DNA of 64,000 bases. It comes from Rhodovibrionaceae bacterium. GTDB taxonomy: Bacteria; Pseudomonadota; Alphaproteobacteria; Kiloniellales; DSM-21159. A program made the position numbers and the translations under genes. The stretch covers positions 124,001 to 188,000 of the forward strand of contig JANQMX010000060.1 in the NCBI GenBank assembly GCA_028279885.1, given 5' to 3'. Below are positions 33,613 to 42,940 of this stretch, piece after piece (the stretch's first letter is position 1; each line of letters begins with the position of its first letter). A model generated the notes under the pieces. It saw only the letters and a program-made list of their open reading frames with translations, did no database searches and was not told where the DNA came from.

Positions 33613-33633
33613 AAAAAAAACCGCCTTGGCGGT
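33613..33633 (-). terminator. Intrinsic terminator of the DUF2794 gene
   Basis: On the minus strand ACCGCC-AA-GGCGGT is followed by a run of eight T (33620 down to 33613). It lies immediately after the stop of the leftward DUF2794 gene at 33638. The stem is short but the T-run is strong. Confidence 0.75.
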
Positions 33634-33637
33634 CGGT

Positions 33638-33991
33638 TCAGGAGACGGGGTGGAGCTTCTTCTCCACCACCTTGAGCGCCTCACCCAGATTTTGCGCCCG
33701 GGCGAGGCGCTGCAGCCCGCTGAACACGAGGTACTCCGTGGACTTGTTTCCGCCGGGGCCGGACTGTTTAGCGATGGAATAGAGCGGCGGCCGCTCATGC
33801 GTATGACGGAATACGGAAAAGACGGCGGCATCGGAATGATGGTCGATGGCGTAGTCCTTCCAGTCGCCGGAGGCGACGCGCTGGCTGTACATGGAAAGGA
33901 GCGAATTGAGCTCCGCTCTGCTGAAAAAGGTCGGCTTCCCCTTACGACGTTTCGACCGACGATACGTCTCGAACCACAGCAGGTCGGCCAT
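33638..33991 (-). CDS. DUF2794 family protein
   Basis: 117 residues from ATG 33989-33991 with GGAGG five bases upstream. The sequence FFSRAELNSLLSMYSQRVAS, GDWKDYAIDHHSDAAVFSVF and RPPLYSIAKQ matches the DUF2794 pattern I know from alphaproteobacteria (R-x-E-L-N-x-(I/L)-L-x-x-Y, W-(K/R)-D-Y-A-I-D, A-V-F-S-V-F-R). Small soluble cytoplasmic protein with no known biochemical role. Single transcription unit with its own terminator. A larger frame in another phase over 33502-34062 is a shadow. Confidence 0.88.
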   Translation of the reverse strand: MADLLWFETYRRSKRRKGKPTFFSRAELNSLLSMYSQRVASGDWKDYAIDHHSDAAVFSVFRHTHERPPLYSIAKQSGPGGNKSTEYLVFSGLQRLARAQNLGEALKVVEKKLHPVS

Positions 33992-34126
33992 ATGCCCTCC
34001 GCAACAGTCGAAAGATTATTATCGTTTGATGAAAGCCTAACCGATTTGCCGATGCGGGCCAATCGGAAAGCGCCGAGACGGAGCCGGCGAGGGCGGAGGA
34101 AAAACTGATCTATTTTCAGAGATCTG

Positions 34127-34453
34127 TCAGTTAATTACCTGAGTTGACGAGGCTTTCGGGTCCTCTTGCATGTAGCAGTCGATGCCGCCGAGGGTGCGGT
34201 AGCAATAGGTCTGCTGGGCAACCGAGGCGTCTTTCGGTCCCTCGGTCGTGTCGCGGCAATACTCTCCACCATCCTGAGTGTGGAGAATCGAGCAGTCGTC
34301 GCCAGACACGTAGCTGACCACGTGATCCGTCATCGTCTTGTCGGTCTGGACGAAGGTGGCAATGCTGGCGCTCGCCAGCATCGCTTCCGTCATGGTGCAG
34401 CCGCTCAACAATAAGGCGCTGAGGGCAATCCCGGCCATAGACTTGCCAAACAT
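34127..34453 (-). CDS. Small lipoprotein
   Basis: 108 residues. Type II signal peptide with lipobox LLSGC: MFGKSMAGIALSALLLSGC-T, Cys19 being the lipidated residue. The mature part carries four more Cys (DDCSILHTQDGGEYCRDTTE and TYCYRTLGGIDCYMQ), probably two disulfides, so it is periplasmic or outer-membrane anchored. The family is common in this bacterial group but has no assigned function. Monocistronic by spacing. Confidence 0.8.
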   Translation of the reverse strand: MFGKSMAGIALSALLLSGCTMTEAMLASASIATFVQTDKTMTDHVVSYVSGDDCSILHTQDGGEYCRDTTEGPKDASVAQQTYCYRTLGGIDCYMQEDPKASSTQVIN

Positions 34454-34663
34454 CTCTCGAACCCTTTGCGAAATGCTACAGGGAGAGGATGAACGTGCTG
34501 GATTAACAACGGCCTGACGACCGCGGTTAACCGTTACTTACGCGTGGACGTCGGGCTCCGCTCGGCTTGCATGGCCTGCGCCGAGACCGTATCACATCCG
34601 TAACAAGAGGCCCTTGCACGGTGACGGCCAGTCGTCCGTGCGAAGCAACAGAAGAGGCTTGGT

Positions 34664-35323
34664 TTGGCCGATATTTTCCGCGAGGTCGACGAGGAGGTCC
34701 GGCAGCAGCGCTACCGCGAGCTGTGGCAAAGATTCGGCGTCTACATCATTGCCTTCGTCGTCATCCTGATTCTTTCCGTCGCTGGCTATCAGATTTGGCA
34801 AAGCCAGAGCCAGTCCGCAAAGGCGGCAGCGTCTGATCGCTATGTTGCCATGATGGAGAGTTTGCAAAGCAACGAGGAGGCGGGGTTGGACGAGCTCTTC
34901 GCCTTCGCCGATCCGAGCGCCGACGGCTATGCTCTGCTTGCGGCCTTCGAGGAGGCGGCGGTCCGCGCCCAGCGCAACGACCTGGAAGGCGCCTCTGAGA
35001 TCTGGCGGCGCATTGCCGCCAATCCCTCTGCCGGGCCGGCGCTGCAGGGTGCCGCCGAGCTGATGGACATCGTCCACCAAGTCGACAGCGCCGATCCGGA
35101 CGCGCTGCAGACACGGCTGTCGGCGCTGATGGCGAGCAACGCGGCCTATGCGCCCATGGCGCAGGAGCTCTCCGCCCTGGTGGCACTCCGCAGCGGTGAT
35201 AGGGAACTGGCCATCGATCAACTCCGTGAGCTCAGCGCCGATCTCTCGGCGCCGGAGAGCATTCGTCTGCGCGCCGGTCGCTTGCTCAACGTGCTGGAGG
35301 ATCCGGAAAGCGGCGAATGGTAG
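34664..35323 (+). CDS. YfgM-like TPR membrane protein
   Basis: 219 residues from TTG 34664 with GAAGAGG seven bases upstream. Residues about 1-22 are cytoplasmic (ADIFREVDEEVRQQRYRELW), 24-44 a single transmembrane helix (GVYIIAFVVILILSVAGYQI), and the rest is periplasmic and alpha-helical with TPR-like repeats (GYALLAAFEEAAVRAQRNDL). This is the family of YfgM, an ancillary SecYEG translocon/chaperone partner. It overlaps bamB by 7 bp and precedes der, the same yfgM-bamB-der order as in enterobacteria. Confidence 0.85.
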   Translation: MADIFREVDEEVRQQRYRELWQRFGVYIIAFVVILILSVAGYQIWQSQSQSAKAAASDRYVAMMESLQSNEEAGLDELFAFADPSADGYALLAAFEEAAVRAQRNDLEGASEIWRRIAANPSAGPALQGAAELMDIVHQVDSADPDALQTRLSALMASNAAYAPMAQELSALVALRSGDRELAIDQLRELSADLSAPESIRLRAGRLLNVLEDPESGEW

Positions 35324-36648
35324 CTTGGTCGTTTCGACGCAGCGGCCCGGTTTGGCTGCTTGCTGCGTTCCTCCCGCTCAGTGCGTGCGACATTTTCGGC
35401 GGTGACGACGAGCCGCCTCTGCCCGGCGAGCGCATCCCCGTCCTGACCCAGGAGCAGGCCTTGGCCGTCTCCTCCGAACTACGCGACGTGCCGGTGGTGC
35501 TGCCGCGGCCCTACGTTAACGACAACTGGCCTCAGGTCGGCGGCAGCCCGACCCATGCCAGCTATCACCTGGCCTTGGCACCGGATCCGCAGATCATCTG
35601 GCGCCGTGGCATCGGCAGCGGCACCTCCGCGTCCCAGCCACTTTTGCCCCAACCCGTGGTGGCGTCTGGTGTGGTTTTCACTTTGGACTCGGAAACCGAT
35701 GTGACAGCCGTCGATCTCCAGACCGGTGCAGTCCTCTGGGAAAGCGAGCTCGATCCCGGCGACGAGGACGATGGGTTCTTCGGCGGCGGCCTTGCGGTCG
35801 CCGGCAACCGGCTGTTCGCCACGAGCGGATACGGCGGCGTCTATGCCCTTTCCACCGAGAACGGCGAGGTGATTTGGGAGGCGCGCATCGATGCGCCGAT
35901 CCGGGCTGCTCCGACGGTCTACGAAGGCCGGGTCTTCGTCATCTCCCTCGACAACACGACCACGGCGTTCTCCGCTGCGGACGGCAGTGTGCTCTGGACA
36001 CACAATGGCATCCAGGAGATTGCCAGCTTTCTCGGCGGTGCCAGCCCGGCGGTTGCCGACAAGGTTGTTATCGTTCCCTATTCCTCCGGCGAAGTTTTCG
36101 CCCTCAGGACGAACAACGGGCGGCAGATCTGGAGCGATTCTCTCACTGCTGTCGCGGTGGCGTCCCGTAGCGCCGAGCTGGCGCACATTCGCGCCCAGCC
36201 GGTTGTCGACCGCGATCTGGTGTTCGCCGTCAGTCTGGCCGGGCGCATGGCGGCGATCGATTTGCGGCGGGGGCTTCGCTTGTGGGAGACCGAGATCGGG
36301 GGTACCGAGATGCCTTGGGCCGGCGGGCCGTTCATCTTTGCGGTGACAGAGGATGCGCAACTCGTCGCGCTGGACCGTCGCAGCGGGCGCATACGCTGGG
36401 TGGTGCGGCTGCAGCGCTATGAGGACGAAGAAGACCAGGAGGATCCGCTGATCTGGGTCGGCCCGCTCTTGGCCGGCGACCGCCTGATCGTCGGTAACTC
36501 AGAAGGTAGGGTCGAGGCCTACTCGCCCTACGACGGGACCTACCTCGGTGAGATCGAGGTCTCCGGCGGCATTGCCGTCGCCCCGATCATCGCTGACGAA
36601 ACGCTGCTGCTTCTCACCGACAACGCTGAGCTGATTGCCGTGCGCTAA
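35317..36648 (+). CDS. bamB: Outer-membrane assembly lipoprotein BamB
   Basis: 443 residues, ATG 35317 within the end of the previous gene. The signal peptide ends in a lipobox (WLLAAFLPLSAC, Cys about 24). The rest is an eight-bladed PQQ-type propeller with repeated A-x-(D)-x-x-x-G-x-x-x-W blades (DLQTGAVLWESELD, STENGEVIWEARID, SAADGSVLWTHNG, LRTNNGRQIWSDSL). It is a scaffold component of the BAM complex in the outer membrane, working with BamA. Context (YfgM-like before, der after) supports the call. Confidence 0.93.
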   Translation: MVAWSFRRSGPVWLLAAFLPLSACDIFGGDDEPPLPGERIPVLTQEQALAVSSELRDVPVVLPRPYVNDNWPQVGGSPTHASYHLALAPDPQIIWRRGIGSGTSASQPLLPQPVVASGVVFTLDSETDVTAVDLQTGAVLWESELDPGDEDDGFFGGGLAVAGNRLFATSGYGGVYALSTENGEVIWEARIDAPIRAAPTVYEGRVFVISLDNTTTAFSAADGSVLWTHNGIQEIASFLGGASPAVADKVVIVPYSSGEVFALRTNNGRQIWSDSLTAVAVASRSAELAHIRAQPVVDRDLVFAVSLAGRMAAIDLRRGLRLWETEIGGTEMPWAGGPFIFAVTEDAQLVALDRRSGRIRWVVRLQRYEDEEDQEDPLIWVGPLLAGDRLIVGNSEGRVEAYSPYDGTYLGEIEVSGGIAVAPIIADETLLLLTDNAELIAVR

Positions 36649-36685
36649 CAGCGCGACGGCGTAAGACGGCATCGGATGACCTGAT

Positions 36686-38020
36686 ATGGCTTCCACCGTG
36701 GCCTTGATCGGCCGCCCCAACGTCGGCAAGTCGACGCTCTTCAACCGCCTGGTGGGGCGGCGCTTGGCCATTGTCGACGAGCGGCCCGGCGTCACCCGCG
36801 ACCGGCGCGAAGGGGAAGGCCGGCTGTTCGACCTGAGCTTCCGCGTCATCGACACGGCGGGACTGGAGGAAATGGCGGCGGAGAGCCTGGAAGGCCGCAT
36901 GCGCCAGCAGACCGAACGCGCCGTGGAAGAGGCCGAAGCGGTGCTCTTCCTCATCGATGCCCGTGCCGGCGTCACACCGCTCGACGAGCACTTTGCCAAC
37001 TGGCTGCGGCGGACGGGCAGGCCAATCGTTTTGGTCGCCAACAAATGCGAAGGCGCGGCTGCAGAGGGCGGTCTCCTCGAAGCGCATGGCTTGGGCTTCG
37101 GCGAGCCCGTTGCCCTGTCCGGTGAGCATGGCTTAGGCCTCGATGAGCTGCACGAGCGGCTGACCCCGCTGCTCGCATCGGAAGATCAGGAAGAAGAGGA
37201 TGCGGCCGACGACAGCCTGCAGCTCGCTATTGTCGGTCGGCCCAACGTGGGTAAGTCCACCCTGGTCAATCAGCTCTTGGGCGAGGAGCGCATGCTGACC
37301 GGACCCGAAGCCGGCATTACCCGGGACTCCATCGCCATCTCCTGGTCTTACAAGGAGCGACCCATCCGCTTGGTCGACACGGCGGGGCTCAGGCGTCGCG
37401 CCAAGGTGACCGACAAGCTCGAGAAGCTCTCTGCGGCGGATACGCTGCGTGTGGTCGATTTTGCCCAGGTCGTGGTACTGCTGCTGGATGCAGAGCTCGG
37501 GTTGGAGAAGCAGGACCTGACCATCGCCCGCCGCGTGGTGGACGAAGGGCGGGCCCTGGTGATCGGCGTCAACAAGTGGGACGCCTGCGCCGACCGTCAG
37601 GCCGCCATGGGTGCGATCCGCGACCGGCTGGAACGCTCCTTTCCCCAGACCCGGGGCATTCCGGTGGTGACGCTCTCGGCCCTGGACGGCAAAGGGGTCG
37701 ACAAGCTGATGCAGGCGGTGACCGCCGCCTACGAGGTTTGGAACAAGCGGGTGCCGACCGCTGCGCTCAACCGCTGGCTGGAAGAGGTCGTCGCCGCCCA
37801 CCCGCCACCGGCGCCGGGCGGGCGCCGCGTCCGCCTGAAGTACATTACGCAGGCGCGCAATCGGCCGCCGACCTTCGCGGTCGCGTGCTCACGGCCGGAC
37901 GCCTTGCCGGATTCCTACCTGCGCTATCTGGAGAATGCGCTGCGCCAGGACTTCGACCTGCCGGGCACGCCGATCCGCATCCACATGCGCCGCAGCCGCA
38001 ATCCCTACGTCGAGGAGTAG
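36686..38020 (+). CDS. der: Ribosome-assembly GTPase Der (EngA)
   Basis: 444 residues with the unique double GTPase layout. G1 motifs GRPNVGKSTLFNRLVG (about 8) and GRPNVGKSTLVNQLLG (about 184); G3 DTAGLEE and DTAGLRR; G4 NKCE and NKWD. The C-terminal KH-like domain is at about 360-440 (RVRLKYITQARNRPPTFAVA). It is needed for maturation of the 50S subunit. It follows bamB by 37 bp in the same direction. Confidence 0.96.
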   Translation: MASTVALIGRPNVGKSTLFNRLVGRRLAIVDERPGVTRDRREGEGRLFDLSFRVIDTAGLEEMAAESLEGRMRQQTERAVEEAEAVLFLIDARAGVTPLDEHFANWLRRTGRPIVLVANKCEGAAAEGGLLEAHGLGFGEPVALSGEHGLGLDELHERLTPLLASEDQEEEDAADDSLQLAIVGRPNVGKSTLVNQLLGEERMLTGPEAGITRDSIAISWSYKERPIRLVDTAGLRRRAKVTDKLEKLSAADTLRVVDFAQVVVLLLDAELGLEKQDLTIARRVVDEGRALVIGVNKWDACADRQAAMGAIRDRLERSFPQTRGIPVVTLSALDGKGVDKLMQAVTAAYEVWNKRVPTAALNRWLEEVVAAHPPPAPGGRRVRLKYITQARNRPPTFAVACSRPDALPDSYLRYLENALRQDFDLPGTPIRIHMRRSRNPYVEE

Positions 38021-38033
38021 GGGGCTGCCCCCT
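38019..38033. terminator. Short hairpin between convergent der and SDR genes
   Basis: AGGGGG-CTG-CCCCCT (38019-38033) is followed at once by the 14-bp palindrome TCAGCTTAAGCTGA (38033-38046), which contains the stop codon of the leftward SDR gene. It could stop transcription from both sides, but there is no T-run. Confidence 0.35.
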
Positions 38034-38761
38034 CAGCTTAAGCTGACGATTGTGCCGTTGGCCTCGCAATCCGCAGCAGCCAGCTCGACGAAGGTGTCGG
38101 TGACCTCGTCTGGGGCGCGAAGAGTGAGCGGATCCTCGCCTGGAAAAGCCTGTGCCCGCATCTTGGTGCGTACCGGGCCTGGCGAGATCAGGTTGACCTT
38201 CACGCCGAAGCGCGCGACCTCCTCGGCGTAGCACTTGATCAGCATGTCGAGTCCCGCCTTGCTGGCGCCGTAGATGCCCCAGAAGGCCGCCGGCTTGGCG
38301 CCCGCACCCGAGGTCACGAAGATCGCCCGCCCGGCTTCGGACTGGCGTAGCAGCGGATCGAAGCTACGGATGAGACGGTAGTTGGCGGTCAGGTTGACCG
38401 CCAGGGCATCGTCCCAGGTCTTGGGCTCGATATGCCCGACCGGCGAGAGACTCCCCAGCAGGCCTGCATTGCCGACCAGGATGTCGAGTTTGCCGTAGCG
38501 CTGATAGAGCACGCCGCCGAGCTCGTCGATCTTGTCGCCTTCGCGCAGGTCGAGCGGCACCAGGACGGGCGGCAGGCCGCCGCGTTCGCGAATCAGATCG
38601 TCCGCCTCTTCCAGGCCGCCCACCGTGCGGGCGATCAAGACCGTTTGCGCGCCTTCCTCGGCGAAGCGCAGCGCGACGGCGCGCCCGATGCCACGGGAGG
38701 CGCCGGTGATCACGGCAATGCGTCCCGCCAAGCGGCCGGTGGAGGAGTCGGGGCTGGTCAT
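38033..38761 (-). CDS. Short-chain dehydrogenase/reductase
   Basis: 242 residues. Rossmann motif VITGASRGIGRAVALRFAEE (TGxxxGxG), then NAG in LVGNAGLLGSL, catalytic Ser in FVTSGAGAKP and Tyr-x-x-x-Lys in YGASKAGLDML, and PG in LISPGPVRTKM. Classical SDR using NAD(P)H in the cytoplasm; substrate unknown. It resembles the oxidoreductase that follows purF in many alphaproteobacteria. It lies 57 bp downstream of the DUF2937 gene on the same strand. Confidence 0.9.
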   Translation of the reverse strand: MTSPDSSTGRLAGRIAVITGASRGIGRAVALRFAEEGAQTVLIARTVGGLEEADDLIRERGGLPPVLVPLDLREGDKIDELGGVLYQRYGKLDILVGNAGLLGSLSPVGHIEPKTWDDALAVNLTANYRLIRSFDPLLRQSEAGRAIFVTSGAGAKPAAFWGIYGASKAGLDMLIKCYAEEVARFGVKVNLISPGPVRTKMRAQAFPGEDPLTLRAPDEVTDTFVELAAADCEANGTIVSLS

Positions 38762-38818
38762 GGTCGTCGTCCTGGTAAAGAGACTGATGCGAGACCGTGC
38801 GCCTGCAGAGGAGGGGTG

Positions 38819-39337
38819 TCAGCGGGCGTTTCGGCCCGCTGTCTTGGCGGTTGCCGACCGACGGGTCAAGCGGGATGGCAGGAGAATGAGGAGCAGCCCC
38901 AGGAGGGCGCCGGAGCCGGCGTAGACCGCGCCGCCAAGGCCGAGCGGCAGGTTGGGCCGGTAGTGCCGCGCCGTGACCCTCGCTGTGGTCACATCAAGCG
39001 CGCCCAACATGGCCAGAGGACGGGTGAAGGCCGTCGCCGCGCTGAGCGACCTTTGCGCCCGCTCCATGCGGTCGAGGCGATCGAGGGTGCGCAGGCTGTC
39101 GGTGACGGAGGCCCGGCTGAAAGTGCCGCTGTCGGCGAGCGCGGTCTCCAGATAGACGCGTAAGGAGAGGTCTTGCTCCTCGGCGCGACGGGAGACCTCT
39201 TGCAAGCTGTATTGGGCCTGCGTGATCTGCCCGGCCAGGTTCTGCCGGTAGTGATCGGCGAAGGCCGGGAGTTGGCTGAAGCAGGCTGCGCCGAGGAGAG
39301 CGGCCAGCAGCCGCACGGAGCGGGCTGCGAGGGCCAT
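38819..39337 (-). CDS. DUF2937-like membrane protein
   Basis: 172 residues. An N-terminal hydrophobic segment (LLAALLGAACFSQLPAFADH) leads into the family-like ADHYRQNLAGQITQAQYSLQ. A helical domain follows (about 30-115), then a C-terminal transmembrane helix (GLGGAVYAGSGALLGLLLIL) and a basic tail. The pattern (D-x-Y-x-Q-x-L-x-G-H-x-x-E-A like) fits DUF2937 inner-membrane proteins; function unknown. It starts 6 bp after the purF stop, so it is likely cotranscribed with purF. Confidence 0.7.
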   Translation of the reverse strand: MALAARSVRLLAALLGAACFSQLPAFADHYRQNLAGQITQAQYSLQEVSRRAEEQDLSLRVYLETALADSGTFSRASVTDSLRTLDRLDRMERAQRSLSAATAFTRPLAMLGALDVTTARVTARHYRPNLPLGLGGAVYAGSGALLGLLLILLPSRLTRRSATAKTAGRNAR

Positions 39338-39343
39338 GACCCG

Positions 39344-40831
39344 CTACGCGCTTTTCAGCATGCTCAAGAGCGAGAGCTGCCCCACGTCGCCGTCGGTCAG
39401 GTCGCTGAGGGCCGTCGGGTAGTCGCCGGTGAAGCAGGCGTCGCAGAACTGCGGCTGATTGGGGTTGCGGGCGTGCTGCCCCATGGCGCGGTAGAGCCCG
39501 TTCATCGAAATGAAGGCCAGGCTGTCGACGCCGATATAGCTGCGCATGTCCTCGACGGTCATCTTATGGGCGAGGAGTTGCTCGCGCTCCGGCGTATCGA
39601 CGCCGTAGAAGCAGGAATGGGTGGTCGGCGGCGAGGCGATGCGCATATGCACCTCGCTGGCGCCGGCACTGCGCACCATCTCGACGATCTTGACCGAGGT
39701 GGTGCCGCGAACGATGGAATCATCGACCAGAACCACGCGCTTGCCGGCCAGCTTGGCCCGATTGGCGTTGTGCTTCAGCTTGACGCCGAGATGGCGGATC
39801 TCTTGCGCCGGCTCGATGAAGGTGCGGCCGACATAGTGGTTACGGATGATTCCCAGCTCGAAAGGGATGCCGGCTTCCTCGGAATAGCCCAGGGCCGAAG
39901 GAACGCCCGAATCCGGGACCGGCACCACGACGTCGGCCGGCACGCCGCTTTCTCGCGCCAGCTCGCGGCCGATCTGCTTGCGCGCCTCATAGATGCTGAC
40001 ACCGTCTGACTCGGAGTCCGGGCGGGAGAAGTAGATGTATTCGAAGATGCAGGGCTTGCTCGGCTGCTTCGGGAAGATGCGGTAGGAGCTGAGGCCCTCC
40101 GAGGTGACGACCACCATCTCTCCGGGCTCGACGTCACGCACGTGCTCGGCGCCGATGATATCCAGGGCGCAGGTCTCTGAGGTCATGATGTAGGACTCGC
40201 CGAGGCGGCCCAGGACCAAAGGCCTGACGCCGAGCGCGTCGCGCACCCCAATGACACCTTCTGCCGTTAAGGCTACCAGTGAGAAGGCGCCCTCAACCTG
40301 CTGCAGGGCATCGACAACCCGGTCGTAGACCGTTCCGGCCGTCGATGTGGCGATCAGGTGGATGATGACCTCGGTATCCATGGTCGACTGGAACAGCGAG
40401 CCACGTTTGACCAGTGCGCGGCGCAGCAGATAGGCGTTGGTCAGGTTGCCGTTGTGCGCCAAGGCGAAGCCGCCGAAGTCGAGGTCGGCGAACAGGGGCT
40501 GCACGTTGCGGATCAGAGTGTCGCCAGTCGTCGAATAGCGGTTGTGACCGATGGCCGCGTAGCCCTTGAGCCGCGCCATGACGGCGGGGCTGGCAAAAAT
40601 ATCGCCGACCTGGCCGAGGTCCCGGTGGGCATTGAAGTGCTGGCCGTCGAAGGCGACGATCCCGGCAGCCTCTTGGCCCCGGTGCTGGAGGGCATGGAGC
40701 CCGAGCACGGTATGGGCGGCCGCATCGTCGTGGCCATAGATGGCGAAGACGCCGCACTCCTCATGCAGCTTGTCGTCGTCCAGCGGGTGTGTGGTCAGCG
40801 GGCGGGCCCGCCTATCGCCAGGGCGTGTCAT
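39344..40831 (-). CDS. purF: Amidophosphoribosyltransferase
   Basis: 495 residues. After a short propeptide-like start the catalytic N-terminal nucleophile region is [16 protein letters not shown] (Cys about 26), processed in this family to expose the Cys. [11 protein letters not shown] and [10 protein letters not shown] are the glutaminase domain; [20 protein letters not shown] (about 360) is the PRPP-binding loop. It makes 5-phosphoribosylamine, the first step of purine synthesis. Its start overlaps the end of cvpA by 4 bp, the classic cvpA-purF pair. Confidence 0.96.
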   Translation of the reverse strand: MTRPGDRRARPLTTHPLDDDKLHEECGVFAIYGHDDAAAHTVLGLHALQHRGQEAAGIVAFDGQHFNAHRDLGQVGDIFASPAVMARLKGYAAIGHNRYSTTGDTLIRNVQPLFADLDFGGFALAHNGNLTNAYLLRRALVKRGSLFQSTMDTEVIIHLIATSTAGTVYDRVVDALQQVEGAFSLVALTAEGVIGVRDALGVRPLVLGRLGESYIMTSETCALDIIGAEHVRDVEPGEMVVVTSEGLSSYRIFPKQPSKPCIFEYIYFSRPDSESDGVSIYEARKQIGRELARESGVPADVVVPVPDSGVPSALGYSEEAGIPFELGIIRNHYVGRTFIEPAQEIRHLGVKLKHNANRAKLAGKRVVLVDDSIVRGTTSVKIVEMVRSAGASEVHMRIASPPTTHSCFYGVDTPEREQLLAHKMTVEDMRSYIGVDSLAFISMNGLYRAMGQHARNPNQPQFCDACFTGDYPTALSDLTDGDVGQLSLLSMLKSA

Positions 40832-41499
40832 TGATTGCCGCCTTGGCGTTCGATCAAGCGCTCCAAAGCGTCTCTCTCCTTTTCCTCATAGCCTTGCGCC
40901 GGCGTCTCCGATTGCGGTTGAGCCGTCCCTTGATTGAGCAGTTTGCCGGCGTCCAAGGCCCTGTCGGTCGTGTCGGACAAATCCTGCACGGCTTGTTCGG
41001 TCTCCTGGCGCATCCCTTCCGGTGCCAGATCCCATAGCAGCTCTGCGCCGCGATCCATCAGGGGCTTGGCGCGCGCTTCTAGGATCCAAGGTGGATAGTT
41101 TTCTTCCGGTATCAATCGGGTTAAGGCAATCCAGGCCAAGCTGACGATCACCGCGCCGCGCAGCAGGCCGAAGAGAAAGCCGAGGGATCGGTTGAGTGGC
41201 CCAAGCGCTCCATCCCCCAAACGCCCGGCCACGAAGCGGGAGAGGATGGTGAGAACGATCAGGACCACGATGAAGATGGTTGCCGCCGCAACGATGTCGG
41301 CGACCAGCTCGATGCCGATGTACTGCCGGGCAATGCGCCGGCCATCCTCGAAGCCGTAAAGCGCGGCGATGGTCGCGCCGACCCAGGAGGCGATACCCAG
41401 CACCTCGAGCACGAAGCCGCGCACGAAGGCGAGACCGGCCGAAAGCAGCAGGATGGCGATAACCCCCAGATCGATTGGATTGAGTGGCAGTTGATCCAT
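40828..41499 (-). CDS. cvpA: CvpA-family membrane protein
   Basis: 223 residues. Four transmembrane helices within the first 130 residues (GVIAILLLSAGLAFVRGFVL, then VADIVAAATIFIVVLIVLTI and FLFGLLRGAVIVSLAWIALT) and a soluble, charged C-terminal tail of about 75 residues (TEQAVQDLSDTTDRALDAGK). CvpA proteins are tied to colicin V production and envelope stress tolerance; mechanism unknown. It sits between radA and purF and overlaps purF. Confidence 0.9.
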   Translation of the reverse strand: MDQLPLNPIDLGVIAILLLSAGLAFVRGFVLEVLGIASWVGATIAALYGFEDGRRIARQYIGIELVADIVAAATIFIVVLIVLTILSRFVAGRLGDGALGPLNRSLGFLFGLLRGAVIVSLAWIALTRLIPEENYPPWILEARAKPLMDRGAELLWDLAPEGMRQETEQAVQDLSDTTDRALDAGKLLNQGTAQPQSETPAQGYEEKERDALERLIERQGGNQ

Positions 41500-41531
41500 G
41501 TCGTTCGGTTTCGCCCGCTGTGCTCCCCGCG

Positions 41532-42929
41532 CTAATGGGGAACGGCGCGGACCGGTTCATCCTGCGTCGGCGAGAGCTGTCTTAGCAGATCTTGGAGATG
41601 AGTCACTTCGGTCAGGCCGATGCTCGGCCCCGGTGCGCCGCGGCGCTTCATGGGTGGCAGGAAGGCGCGGCGGAAGCCGAGCTTTTCTGCCTCTTTCAGC
41701 CGCAAGTTTGTCTGGCTGACGGCGCGGATCTCGCCACCCAGGCCAACCTCGCCGAAGACGACGCTGTCGTCCGGCACCGGACGGTCGCAGCTGGCGGAGA
41801 TCAGCGCCGCGGCCACGGCGAGGTCGGCGCCCGGTTCCGAGACCCGGAGGCCGCCGGCCACGTTCAAGTAAACGTCACGCCCGGCGAGGCTGAGCCCGCA
41901 GCGCGCCTCGAGCACGGCGAGCACCATGGCCAGACGGGCACTATCCCAGCCAACCACCGAGCGGCGCGGCGTTCCGAAGGGCGAGGGGCTGACCAGTGCC
42001 TGCACCTCGACCAAAACCGGCCGCGTGCCTTCGATGCCGGCGAACACGGCGGCGCCCGCGGTGTCGGCCTGGCGATGGGAAAGGAAGAGCGCCGAGGGGT
42101 TGGCGACCTCGCTGAGGCCGCCGTCGGTCATCTCGAAGACGCCGATTTCGTCGGTCGGGCCGAAGCGGTTCTTGTTGGCGCGCAGCACGCGGAACTGATG
42201 GCCGCGCTCGCCTTCGAAGGCCAGCACGGCGTCCACCATGTGCTCCAGGACCTTCGGTCCGGCGATCATCCCCTCCTTGGTGACATGACCTACCAGCAGC
42301 AGCGTGAAGCCCCTTGCCTTGGCCAGGCGCACAAGCTCTTGCGCGCTGCCGCGCACCTGCGCCACCGTCCCCGGCGCGGAATCCAGATTGTCTAGATACA
42401 TCGTCTGTATCGAGTCGATCACGACGACGTCCGGGGCCTCGGGGGTATCCAGAGTTGCCAGGATATCGCGGACCGAGGTGGCCACGGCCAGAGCCACGGG
42501 CGCGTCTGAGAGGCCGAGGCGGCGGGCGCGAAGCCGGATCTGCGCCACAGCTTCCTCGCCCGAGATGTAGGCGGCGCGCGCACCTTGTCCGGTCAGCGAG
42601 GCCAGGACTTGGAGCAGCAGGGTCGACTTGCCCACCCCGGGGTCGCCGCCGATCAGCACGGCCGAGCCTGGGACGAGGCCGCCCCCCGTGACCCGATCGA
42701 ACTCGGCCAAGCCGCTGGCCCGCCGCGGCGGCTCGTCCCCCGCTTCGGCCAGGCCTGAAAAGGCGATGCGGCGGCTGGCGCTGCGTCCCTTCAGGCCGCC
42801 TGGCGTGGCTGCCGGCCGCAGTTCCTCGACAATCGAGTTCCACTCACCGCAGGCTTCGCAGCGCCCGACCCAGCGGCCGTAGCTTGCGCCGCAGGATTGG
42901 CAGACGTAGGCGGCCTGGTTCTTCGCCAT
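41532..42929 (-). CDS. radA: DNA repair protein RadA
   Basis: 465 residues from ATG 42927-42929; the frame is open further upstream but the zinc finger defines the start. CQSCGASYGRWVGRCEACGE (about 9-28) is the Cys4 finger. Walker A is GGDPGVGKSTLLLQVLASLT. The RadA signature RANKNRFGPTDEIG lies near 255. The Lon-like C-terminal domain follows (LAVAAALISASCDRPVPDDS). It is a hexameric helicase helping branch migration in recombination. Confidence 0.95.
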   Translation of the reverse strand: MAKNQAAYVCQSCGASYGRWVGRCEACGEWNSIVEELRPAATPGGLKGRSASRRIAFSGLAEAGDEPPRRASGLAEFDRVTGGGLVPGSAVLIGGDPGVGKSTLLLQVLASLTGQGARAAYISGEEAVAQIRLRARRLGLSDAPVALAVATSVRDILATLDTPEAPDVVVIDSIQTMYLDNLDSAPGTVAQVRGSAQELVRLAKARGFTLLLVGHVTKEGMIAGPKVLEHMVDAVLAFEGERGHQFRVLRANKNRFGPTDEIGVFEMTDGGLSEVANPSALFLSHRQADTAGAAVFAGIEGTRPVLVEVQALVSPSPFGTPRRSVVGWDSARLAMVLAVLEARCGLSLAGRDVYLNVAGGLRVSEPGADLAVAAALISASCDRPVPDDSVVFGEVGLGGEIRAVSQTNLRLKEAEKLGFRRAFLPPMKRRGAPGPSIGLTEVTHLQDLLRQLSPTQDEPVRAVPH

Positions 42930-42940
42930 GGCAGCGGGCC